Shown in pieces: positions 17,387 to 24,963 of a stretch of DNA of 64,000 nucleotides. Source of the DNA: an uncultured Acidimicrobiales bacterium (GTDB lineage Bacteria; Actinomycetota; Acidimicrobiia; Acidimicrobiales; Hopanoidiivorantaceae); NCBI GenBank assembly GCA_958295755.1, contig OY282367.1, positions 1,120,022 through 1,184,021 on the forward strand. The letters run 5' to 3'. The notes beneath the pieces were generated by a model. It was not told where the DNA came from. It did not search any database and saw nothing but the letters and a program-made list of their open reading frames with translations. Every line of letters starts with the position of its first letter. The stretch's first letter is position 1. Both the position numbers and the translations under genes were made by a program.

Positions 17387-18000
17387 TCTGTTCACCGCTT
17401 TCTGGTGTTGGGACTGCTACTTCTGGCGGATTGCTGCATGTCATGAGAGCAACTTCGGCTGATGCCTTCACTCCCTCAAAAAAGAACTGAAGCCATGCTT
17501 CCCAGTCGCCTGTTTGACGCACATGGGATAGCAGACTGTAGTAGCTGCTCTGATGCTGCTTGAAATAGGTGCTCAGCGGTGATCTGATTACTCCTTCTTG
17601 AGATAACTGAAATATTATCAGACTTCTGCCTATTCTTCCATTTCCATCAAGAAATGGGTGGGTGGTCTCGAACTGTAGGTAGTGAGGGCTACTCGGACTA
17701 GGGTGGGGATGCCTTCGCCTTCGGTGTGAATGAACTGCTCTAGGGCTGCCATGCAGTCGGGCACGGCGTGGGGTGGAGGTGGGACGAAGTGGGCGTTGCC
17801 TGGGCGGGTGCCTCCTATCCAGTTTTGGGAGGTGCGGAACTCGCCTGGTTGTTTGCTGATGCCCGGCTTGCCTGACATCAAGATGGCGTGGGCTTCACGG
17901 ATTAGGCGGTTGGACAGTGGGAACCCATCTTCGATTTGGATTGTCTCGTAGTGGCCGGTTGGTTTGGCTACTGGTGGAGTGGAAGAATGGGCATATTTAA
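17379..18000 (-). pseudogene. Decayed Fic-family AMP transferase gene
   Basis: Two adjoining frames together spell the core of a Fic protein: GEFRTSQNWIGGTRPGNA and FVPPPP in one frame (about 17690-17850), and FETTHPFLDGNGRIGRSL, the FIC motif, in another (about 17600-17675). A one-base loss near 17670-17677 separates them. The usual N-terminal region is missing: sequence upstream of GFPLSNRLIREAHAIL does not match the family. The C-terminal HTH region is also missing, as the frame stops at 17379 soon after FFFEGVKASAEVAL. Intact fic genes commonly sit inside type I R-M operons, so this is probably a relic of the ancestral hsdM-fic-hsdS order. Confidence 0.8.
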
Positions 18001-18012
18001 CATGGGCGACTT

Positions 18013-18789
18013 TTATCGCATGCCACTGCCGACCAAACGAGGAATGTCGCGATCAGCACCATCTCTAAACGCACCTAAGTTCGGATATTGCTTATCCGCG
18101 TTTCGGGTAAGGTACAGACTTTCTTTTCTTCCCAGATCTTCAATATCTTCATGGACGACTAAGCTAATGAAATTGTGTTCAGCTCTCAGCATTTCTAGAA
18201 GAAGAAGGGCAACATCTTTTGCTTTGCTGTTCCCATTGACACCAAAAATATGAAAATTTTGATTCTTGTACGACAAAGACCAGTCTATATCGGGGAGGCT
18301 GTCTAACCCTGGAGAAACACTGGCTTCTGGTGAATAACTGGCTAGTCCTGAGAAAACAAATTCGTTGAGATCATTATAAAATTCACTTCTAATTATCTCT
18401 CTGCCCCAATATCGCATATTACAAACTTTTTGCACGCATCCTGCAAATTGCAAAATACTTTCATAGAGCATATTGAGAGGGGCATCAATATACAAATTTC
18501 CTTCATCGTAATTAACCTTGTTATTAAAAAGAATACTGTCAAAGATTCTTTTTCTTGTATCAGTGCTGATGTCATAAGTATACGAGAGACGCATCAGAGA
18601 CAGTCCAAAGTCACATATACGCACATATTCACTGCCTTTGGGGCTTTCGTTGAGATATATCTCCAACATGTCGCCGTCTTCGTGACATATCGGGATAATC
18701 AATTGGTAGTCGCCTTCGCGACGCTCATACAGGTCAAAGCTAGCTGACCGTGATTCTTTGAGGACAGTCCTTACTGCGTCAAGATCCAT
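18013..18789 (-). CDS. DUF1828-domain protein (long form)
   Basis: This 258-aa protein has an N-terminal half that resembles DUF1828: YERREGDYQLIIPI, then GDMLEIYL and VRICDFGLSLMRL. The C-terminal half is alpha/beta with no family I recognise. AGAGGAGA about 8 nt before the ATG at 18789 fixes the start and lies inside the end of the upstream gene, which overlaps it by 11 nt. It is probably produced together with that upstream protein. It parallels the shorter pair at 7837-8429. Confidence 0.72.
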   Translation of the reverse strand: MDLDAVRTVLKESRSASFDLYERREGDYQLIIPICHEDGDMLEIYLNESPKGSEYVRICDFGLSLMRLSYTYDISTDTRKRIFDSILFNNKVNYDEGNLYIDAPLNMLYESILQFAGCVQKVCNMRYWGREIIRSEFYNDLNEFVFSGLASYSPEASVSPGLDSLPDIDWSLSYKNQNFHIFGVNGNSKAKDVALLLLEMLRAEHNFISLVVHEDIEDLGRKESLYLTRNADKQYPNLGAFRDGADRDIPRLVGSGMR

Positions 18790-19291
18790 CAAAAAGTCTC
18801 CTCTGCATACTGAGAACAGGGTATTTTCCGAAATCAACTATGTTGATATCCCTGCTAAAGACTTCAAGTGCTTCATCTAATGTGCTGTACTCGTCTGTTA
18901 CTCTCCTATTTTTCTCTTGGGGTTGGATAATACCAGATTCAATATCTTCAGATGTGAGCCAGTGGATGTGTGGCTTGTCATAGTGCCCGTCCTGTGCCCT
19001 ACTGGTTTCTCCATGTGCGCCGTTATAGCGCAGAAGGGTGATGTCACCCATACCTTGCATGTTTGAGCAATATTGCAAGCCAATGGTAAAATTTTCGATA
19101 AACCTCGTGCTCCTACGGATGAAGACCTCGAATTGAGTTCTGTCGCTGGCGTCGGAGCTTAACTCCATATTGTAGCGTTCGTGACCCCCTTCGATCTTGT
19201 AGTCAGATACTGGCTTTCGTGATCTCACTATTTTAGGCATATTAATTAGTTCCTGCAGTTGTTCGTCGGTGAGTGGTGGTTGGGCATCCAT
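18779..19291 (-). CDS. Uncharacterised protein coupled to DUF1828
   Basis: This is a 170-aa soluble protein (PLTDEQLQELINMPKIV at the N-terminus, HIHWLTSEDIESG near residue 112). The layout resembles proteins annotated as DUF6978, but I am not certain. The ATG at 19291 is preferred because a near-consensus promoter ends 10 nt upstream, leaving almost no 5' leader; a longer TTG start would overlap the -35 box. It overlaps the following DUF1828 gene by 11 nt. The pair looks like an independent transcription unit inserted after hsdM. Confidence 0.65.
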   Translation of the reverse strand: MDAQPPLTDEQLQELINMPKIVRSRKPVSDYKIEGGHERYNMELSSDASDRTQFEVFIRRSTRFIENFTIGLQYCSNMQGMGDITLLRYNGAHGETSRAQDGHYDKPHIHWLTSEDIESGIIQPQEKNRRVTDEYSTLDEALEVFSRDINIVDFGKYPVLSMQRRLFDGS

Positions 19292-19301
19292 AGTGAGCAG
19301 T

Positions 19302-19330
19302 AGTATAGACGATGAGTGTTGTCTTGTCAA
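19302..19330 (-). promoter_or_regulatory. Near-consensus sigma-70 promoter, leaderless
   Basis: The minus strand reads TTGACA (19330-19325), 17 bp, then TATACT (19307-19302), with the ATG 10 nt further on. Transcription would start within about 3-4 nt of the start codon. This is the clearest promoter in the island and drives the 170-aa and DUF1828 pair. Confidence 0.75.
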
Positions 19331-19378
19331 ATCGTAATGGGGTATTTGCGATATGGCTGATTGGGAATTTCGCTGCTA

Positions 19379-21391
19379 TCACTCCTCAGACCCTACGATC
19401 TTGGTGATCAGCCCTTCGGTCTCTTGCTCCAGGGCTAGGATGTCGGCTCGGATTTCTTCTAGGGGGCGCAGGGGTTGGGGTTTGTAGAAGTGGCGGGTGA
19501 AGCTGATTTCATAGCCAATCTTGGTGCTTTCGGGGACATACCAGGCATCAGGGGCATATGGCAGTACTTCTCGTTGGATGAAGGCTTCTATGCCGCCCTC
19601 TTCTAGGAGGGGGACTTGCTCGGTATCGCGAAGGGTGGGGTCGGGTTCGTATTCCACTGTGGCGGGCTTGCCGTTGATCGTGGTCTCGAAGAGACCTTGG
19701 ATGGGATTCGGGGCGGTGTCTTTGTGAATTTTTTTGATGACGGGGTGCGTCTCCGGTAAGGTGTCTGTCTTTGATGGCATCGCACCAGCAGCCACACCCC
19801 CCCCCCGCAGTTTCTTGATTTCGCTCGCTTTGTAAACCCGTTCTGGGTCAATCCCCTCCAACCGCAACGGGCGTTCTACTTTTACTTTCCAGTAACCGAA
19901 GGCTTGGTTGGGGAAGATTTTAGACTGCTCGGTTTCTTCAAATGCCATGAAGGTATCGCAGATGCGTTGGATTTCGACCTCGCCTAGTTCGCAGTTTTTA
20001 CTACCTAGATTTTTGCGGAGAGGCTGATGCCATTGGGTGGCATCTATCAACTGGGTTTTGCCTTGGCGATGGGCGGGTTTGCGGTTGGTGAGCACCCAGA
20101 TATAGGTGGCGATGCCAGTGTTATAGAACATGTTGAGGGGCAGAGCGACTATGGCTTCCAGCCAGTCGTTTTCTATGATCCAGCGGCGGATGTTGCTTTC
20201 GCCTTGGCCTGCGTCGCCAGTGAAGAGTGAGCTGCCATTGTGGACTTCGGCGATGCGACTGCCTAGGGGCGTGTTGTGCTTCATCTTGCTGAGCATGTTG
20301 ACTAGGAACAGCATCTGACCGTCGCTGGAGCGGGTGACTAGCGAGTATTCGGGATCGTCGGCGTGGTTGATAACGAAGCGGGCATCGTGCATTGCCCTCT
20401 TGCCGCCCATACGTTCAAGGTCGGTTTTCCAGCTTTTGCCGTAGGGCGGGTTGGAAAGCATGAAATCAAACTCCATGCTGGGGTAGGCATCGTTGGAGAG
20501 AGTAGAGTGCTCGGGGCCGCCGACTATGGTGTCGGCCGCTTCACCTTCGCCTTTGAGTAGCAGGTCGGCTACACAAATGGCGTGGGTTTCTTGATTGATC
20601 TCTTGGCCGTAGAGATGAACAGAGACATCTTTATTGCGTTCAGCGGCTAGGTCGGTGAGTGTGTCTTCGGCGAGGGTGAGCATGCCGCCTGTGCCGCACG
20701 CACCGTCGTAGAGGAGGTAGGTGGTGGACTCGAGCTGGTCGGCTACAGGCAAGAAAACTAGGTTGGCCATGAGCTTCACGGCATCTCTGGGCGTCCAGTG
20801 CTCGCCTGCTTCTTCGTTATTTTCTTCGTTGAAGCGGCGGACTAGCTCTTCGAAGATGGTGCCCATAGCGTGATTGTCAAGGGGCGGATATTTGACAGAG
20901 CCGTCGGGGTTGAAGACTGGGTTGGGACTGAGGTTAATGTCGGGTGAGGTGAGCTTTTCAATGAGATTGCCGAGGACATCGGCTCCAGAGAGGCGGGAAA
21001 TCTGGCGGTTGAACTCGAAGCTGTTGAGGATCTCTTGGACATTTGGGGAGAAGCCTTGGAGGTATGCTTCGAAATCGGAGCGGAGCTGCTGCTGGTTGGC
21101 GATAGATTTGAGGTCTTTCATCCTGAACTGCGATGTGTTATAGAAGGGGTGGTCGGAGGCTGCACGGAGCGGGGCATCTTGATGGGTTATACCATTATCA
21201 TCTAGGATTCGTTTTTGCGCCAAGACATCTTCTTTGGTGTCTTCAAGCACGGCGTCTAAACGGCGCAGGACCGTCATCGGGAGTATCACATCGCGGTATT
21301 TGCCTCGCACATACAAGTCGCGGAGCACATCGTCGGCGATGCTCCAGATATAGTTGGCAATCCAGTTAAAATTTGGGGCTGATTCGTTCAT
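19379..21391 (-). CDS. hsdM: Type I R-M methylase subunit (HsdM) with internal poly-G tract
   Basis: This 670-aa N6-adenine methylase has the SAM-binding DGACGTGGML near residue 230 and the catalytic SNPPYG near 315, preceded by the helical HsdM N-terminal domain. It methylates the target chosen by HsdS. The ATG at 21391 (M-N-E-S) is preferred to an upstream in-frame ATG at 21457, because the family starts near NWIANYIWSIADD. A run of ten G on the coding strand (19797-19806) encodes R-G-G-G-V near residue 530, after the catalytic domain and before the C-terminal region that contacts HsdS. The frame is intact here. The gene is separated from hsdS by about 5 kb of inserted genes. Confidence 0.94.
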   Translation of the reverse strand: MNESAPNFNWIANYIWSIADDVLRDLYVRGKYRDVILPMTVLRRLDAVLEDTKEDVLAQKRILDDNGITHQDAPLRAASDHPFYNTSQFRMKDLKSIANQQQLRSDFEAYLQGFSPNVQEILNSFEFNRQISRLSGADVLGNLIEKLTSPDINLSPNPVFNPDGSVKYPPLDNHAMGTIFEELVRRFNEENNEEAGEHWTPRDAVKLMANLVFLPVADQLESTTYLLYDGACGTGGMLTLAEDTLTDLAAERNKDVSVHLYGQEINQETHAICVADLLLKGEGEAADTIVGGPEHSTLSNDAYPSMEFDFMLSNPPYGKSWKTDLERMGGKRAMHDARFVINHADDPEYSLVTRSSDGQMLFLVNMLSKMKHNTPLGSRIAEVHNGSSLFTGDAGQGESNIRRWIIENDWLEAIVALPLNMFYNTGIATYIWVLTNRKPAHRQGKTQLIDATQWHQPLRKNLGSKNCELGEVEIQRICDTFMAFEETEQSKIFPNQAFGYWKVKVERPLRLEGIDPERVYKASEIKKLRGGGVAAGAMPSKTDTLPETHPVIKKIHKDTAPNPIQGLFETTINGKPATVEYEPDPTLRDTEQVPLLEEGGIEAFIQREVLPYAPDAWYVPESTKIGYEISFTRHFYKPQPLRPLEEIRADILALEQETEGLITKIVGSEE
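19797..19806. repeat. Poly-C10 (poly-G10 coding) tract in hsdM
   Basis: Ten C on the plus strand have A on the left and GCA on the right, the same context as the hsdS and LRR tracts. A one-base slip would replace the last ~140 residues of HsdM with an unrelated tail. In this sequence the reading frame is open through the tract. Confidence 0.95.
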
Positions 21392-21534
21392 GTGAGTTGA
21401 TAGTGCTAACGACTGTGTTGCTATCTTGAAGACATCTAGTAAATTGCCAGAAACCAAGATAAGCCAGATTACGAGTACTCTACTCTTCTTCCTCCATCTG
21501 ATGCCGAAATGCCTGACGTATCAAACTCATAACA

Positions 21535-23244
21535 TTAAGAATTAGGTTTATTAACAGGTAAAGAAGGATATGGCCATACCTTCACAGCTATTTTTGCTAA
21601 ACGATCTGCACGATTAATGATATTTGCCTCATTCCAGTCGGCAATATTTCTTAGATCACTGTTTAATTCCAAGGGAGATTTAGAAAACCCTCCTTCCATG
21701 TCACGTTTCTCAGAAAACGGTTTGTCACTGTATTCTGAATTATAACCTGTAAGTGTCAGGTTGCCAAGTGTGTGCAAATATTTACTGTGTATGTGTTGCC
21801 AATCAGAGCCAAGCGATTGTTTCCACTCATCTGAAAGATTCTCGTTTTGTGGCATAATATGCTCAATGCTATAGTCACTGATTACAACACTTTCTTTGCG
21901 TTCGTAGTTTTCAAGTCTTCTCATGAGATATTTTATGCGCTTGAAGTCATAAATATCTCTATTAATTAGCTGGTCAATAAACTCTTCATCACCTGGAAAT
22001 TTACCGCCTTCCCCAAGCGACAGGAATTGGGTTTCTAAGCTTTCTATATAGTTCTCATTGTCTATAGCAGCAGCAAACGAGGCAAAGATTTTATTCATAG
22101 GATTTGGCTTGTATCCGCATACAGCTCTTCTGAATACATAGCTTTCAATTAATCTAATTGCATAAATAACTTCATTTGTATTAATTAATCCATTATCATA
22201 GTCACAGTATATTTGAAGCATTAAAGGATATGCTACCTCAGCTACCAATTCCCGTAAATCAGAAAAGGCAACTGATAGGAGAGTATTATTTTCATGCCCA
22301 AGAGCAATATTGCAATAATATTTTGAAAACATTTTAACCTCACCTAGTACTGACTCAGCAGTTTCACTTGAATAACCACGGTCTACAGCATGTTTTTTAA
22401 AGTCATTGTATACTTCAGCTTTCTTTGGCAACTTACTATTTTTTACTGTGAGATAATATCTTATAAAGCTATCAAATTGTTCTCTATAATTATTTTGTCC
22501 AAATTCATCCTCCATTGGCCTCCAATAATTGTTATACAAACGCTTCTGCATTACTTGTTCCAAATCCATAAGAACATAATTGCGAATTAAGTCAGCTTTA
22601 CTCAATGCTAGTCCCTTTGAATTCAGACTTTCAAATATCAGCTGTGGATTATCTTTTCCCCTCTCTAGTGTAATATCAACAACGCGAAGATTGCGTAGAC
22701 CTCTGCATAATGTTTCAATTTCTATATCTGAACTATTGAGTTCCTTTTCAAAATATTCAAAATTATCTACTATTCTATTCGAATAATCACGTGGTACATC
22801 TGATTGATCAATAATTGACTTAAATGTTTCTTTGTCTGCCTTGCTTAGAATTAACTTGTAGCGGCGTTCATCTTCTTCTTCAGAATTCAGTAGATAGTAA
22901 TTTCGTATTTTATTCACAGAAAAACCGTCAACTGGTTCTTCACCTTTTTTCAAATATCTTGCCAATGCTTCTAAAAGTAGTGAAACACTGGTTAATCTTT
23001 GTTGCCCATCAATGATTTGCATCTGTGAATTATCAGTAACTGGACTGGTGCCCTCAGTAATATATACGATAGATCCAAGAAAGTGTAGATGCTCTCTATT
23101 GGGCCTTCCAGCACTCAAAGTATCATTCCATAACTGACGGCACTCTTTAATGCCCCAAGAATATGTGCGCTGAAAAATCGGCACTGTATATTGTACTCTG
23201 GATATCCCAAGAATATCCAAAAAATTAGCATCCACCGCCTTCAT
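21535..23244 (-). CDS. DUF262/DUF1524 (GmrSD-like) protein
   Basis: This 569-aa protein starts with a ParB-like DUF262 domain (VPIFQRTYSW near residue 21, DGQQRLTS at 79-86) and ends with a DUF1524 HNH nuclease domain (YSIEHIMPQN near 463, then LGNLTLTGYNSEYS). This is the architecture of GmrSD-type modification-dependent restriction enzymes, in which nucleotide hydrolysis by DUF262 licenses DNA cleavage. GAGGAGGT 5 nt before the ATG gives a strong start. It lies upstream of hsdM on the same strand and begins 31 nt after the amidohydrolase stop. The gene is AT-rich compared with the core genes. Confidence 0.88.
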   Translation of the reverse strand: MKAVDANFLDILGISRVQYTVPIFQRTYSWGIKECRQLWNDTLSAGRPNREHLHFLGSIVYITEGTSPVTDNSQMQIIDGQQRLTSVSLLLEALARYLKKGEEPVDGFSVNKIRNYYLLNSEEEDERRYKLILSKADKETFKSIIDQSDVPRDYSNRIVDNFEYFEKELNSSDIEIETLCRGLRNLRVVDITLERGKDNPQLIFESLNSKGLALSKADLIRNYVLMDLEQVMQKRLYNNYWRPMEDEFGQNNYREQFDSFIRYYLTVKNSKLPKKAEVYNDFKKHAVDRGYSSETAESVLGEVKMFSKYYCNIALGHENNTLLSVAFSDLRELVAEVAYPLMLQIYCDYDNGLINTNEVIYAIRLIESYVFRRAVCGYKPNPMNKIFASFAAAIDNENYIESLETQFLSLGEGGKFPGDEEFIDQLINRDIYDFKRIKYLMRRLENYERKESVVISDYSIEHIMPQNENLSDEWKQSLGSDWQHIHSKYLHTLGNLTLTGYNSEYSDKPFSEKRDMEGGFSKSPLELNSDLRNIADWNEANIINRADRLAKIAVKVWPYPSLPVNKPNS

Positions 23245-23275
23245 TAGATTACCTCCTCGTTGTCTGTCTCTTCCA

Positions 23276-24592
23276 TCACCCCGTGCCGTTGGGAGCGTCG
23301 TGTAGTTGGATGTCTAGCATTTTGGCGGCGTTGCCTCTTACTATTTTCCAGAGGGTGTCTTGGGGGAGGTGTCCCATCATTTCTTCTGCTACTTGGAGGG
23401 TGTTGGGCCAAGTGGAATCGGTGTGGGGATAGTCGGTCTCGAAAGTAACATTGTTGATGCCGACTTTTTCTAGCGAATCCAAACCGTGACGGTCTCTGAA
23501 GAAGCACGAATACATGCTCTGGTAGTAGTAGGTTGACGGAGGCTCTGGCACTATGTCTCTGACTCCGCCCCAAGCTCGATGTTCCATCCAGACATCATCG
23601 GCTCGCTCCAGAATATAGGGCACCCAGCCCATCTGACCTTCGGAGTAGGCGATTTTGAGGTGCGGATAGCGCACGAGAATGCCTGAGAACAAAAAGTCGC
23701 TCATGGATGCCATGGCGTTGTTGAAGCTAAGGGTAGCAGCCACAGCGGGTGGAGCATCGGGTGAAGCAGCGGGCATCTTAGATGACGACCCTATATGCAT
23801 GCACACAACCGTGCGTGTTTCTTCACAGGCGACAAAGAACGGATCCCAATAGCCAGTGTGGATGCTCTCTAGCCCCAAGTTTGACGGTATCTCACTGAAG
23901 CAAACCGAACGACTGCCCCTCTCGGCGTTGCGGCGCACCTCTTTTGCGGCCTCTTCTACATCCCAGAGCGGGATAATACACAGCGGCAACAACACTCCCC
24001 CGCTGTCGCCGCACCACTCTTCTACCATGAAATCGTTGTATGCCTTCACGCAAGCCAGAGCCAGCTCTTTATCGCTGGCTTCGGCGAAGGTCTGGCCACA
24101 AAAACGAGGGAATGTGGGAAACGACAACGACATATCCACATGGTTCGCCAGCATGTCTTTCACTCGCTCTTTGGGGTCGTAGCAACCGGGGCGCATCTCT
24201 TCGTAAGTGATGGGCACGGCTTCCATATCGTCTCGATGAAAGCCCACGGCGGCGACGTGTCGCTTGTTGGGATAGACGAGATCTTCGTAGAACCACACAT
24301 CACCCCACGGCGCATCGGGTGCGTCAAGGTCGTATTGATACATGGCAGGGCCGCCGACATATTTGATGTCGCCCACTCTGCGCCGCTCCACACGAGGGCC
24401 ACGCTCTTTGAACTTTTCGGGGAGCCATGCCTGCCAGAGATGAGGCGGCTCTACAAGATGGTCGTCAACACTGATGATCATGGGGATGTTGGACGAGCCG
24501 TTTGAAGCAGGTGGGTCGCCCATGAATGCGACACCCGGGGTTCTGGGGAATGCTCCGTTTTCTGTGCTGTTGGATGTTCCTTCTGCTGACAC
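23276..24592 (-). CDS. Amidohydrolase-family (Amidohydro_2) metal-dependent hydrolase
   Basis: This is a 438-aa TIM-barrel hydrolase of the amidohydrolase-2 family. Metal and catalytic motifs are SVDDHLVEPP near residue 41, MHIGSSS near 270, YSEGQMGW near 320 and FETDYPHTDSTW near 390. Relatives include decarboxylases and hydrolases of aromatic or dicarbonyl compounds. The substrate is unknown. A GTG start at 24592 with AGAGGAAA upstream is taken; an internal ATG just before IISVDDH is an alternative. It is the last non-defence gene before the island on the minus strand. Confidence 0.88.
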   Translation of the reverse strand: MSAEGTSNSTENGAFPRTPGVAFMGDPPASNGSSNIPMIISVDDHLVEPPHLWQAWLPEKFKERGPRVERRRVGDIKYVGGPAMYQYDLDAPDAPWGDVWFYEDLVYPNKRHVAAVGFHRDDMEAVPITYEEMRPGCYDPKERVKDMLANHVDMSLSFPTFPRFCGQTFAEASDKELALACVKAYNDFMVEEWCGDSGGVLLPLCIIPLWDVEEAAKEVRRNAERGSRSVCFSEIPSNLGLESIHTGYWDPFFVACEETRTVVCMHIGSSSKMPAASPDAPPAVAATLSFNNAMASMSDFLFSGILVRYPHLKIAYSEGQMGWVPYILERADDVWMEHRAWGGVRDIVPEPPSTYYYQSMYSCFFRDRHGLDSLEKVGINNVTFETDYPHTDSTWPNTLQVAEEMMGHLPQDTLWKIVRGNAAKMLDIQLHDAPNGTG

Positions 24593-24647
24593 CTTGGTTT
24601 CCTCTTTCTTTGTTATGGCGTGAGATGACAGGATATTCGCTGTTACT

Positions 24648-24705
24648 ATCTGGTGCTGTTGAATCTGGACTGCTGAATCTGGTGCTGCTAAGTCTGGTGT
24701 TGCAA
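24648..24705. repeat. 14-15 bp tandem repeat upstream of the amidohydrolase
   Basis: Four imperfect units containing (A/G)TCTGG-TGCTG lie in the 310-bp gap between the divergent amidohydrolase and LRR genes. Apart from this array and the promoter described at 24836-24870, I see nothing else in that gap. Confidence 0.85.
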
Positions 24706-24835
24706 GAGTCCCGTCTAACCTTCTATTAGTTTAGCAAGGGGTGTGATGAGCATCGGGCGATGTTCTGATGCTCTGGTTGACCTGAATAGTAAGTAGTCAG
24801 AGAGAATGAATTTACCCCAAGAAACTTTTAGATGA

Positions 24836-24870
24836 TTGCCTCTCGGAACAAGCATGTGGTAAAATACCAC
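24836..24870 (+). promoter_or_regulatory. Putative promoter with overlapping palindrome for the LRR gene
   Basis: TTGCCT (24836-24841), 18 bp, then TAAAAT (24860-24865) make a plausible promoter. A perfect inverted repeat GTGGTA-AAA-TACCAC (24856-24870) covers the -10 box and could be an operator. The ATG with a GAGGTG Shine-Dalgarno follows at 24903. Confidence 0.4.
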
Positions 24871-24931
24871 CACAGGCATCTACATTACCGTGAGGTGAAA
24901 CCATGACAAAAATGTCAGTCAGAGCCAGCGA

Positions 24932-24940
24932 CCCCCCCCC
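24932..24940. repeat. Poly-C9 tract controlling the LRR gene reading frame
   Basis: Nine C, preceded by A and followed by GCA, lie ten codons after an ATG at 24903 that has a good Shine-Dalgarno (GAGGTG, 5 nt spacing). With nine C the frame ends after 60 codons at 25085. With eight C the ATG would read straight into the signal peptide and LRR protein (721 aa). The context is identical to the tracts in hsdS and hsdM. Confidence 0.92.
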
Positions 24941-24963
24941 GCAATGGTTCTCGCTCGCAGGGC

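Noticed and set aside
23244-23573. Minus-strand 109-codon frame overlapping the amidohydrolase 3' end
   Set aside because: It is out of frame with a well-supported enzyme, arginine- and histidine-rich, and only an overlap shadow.
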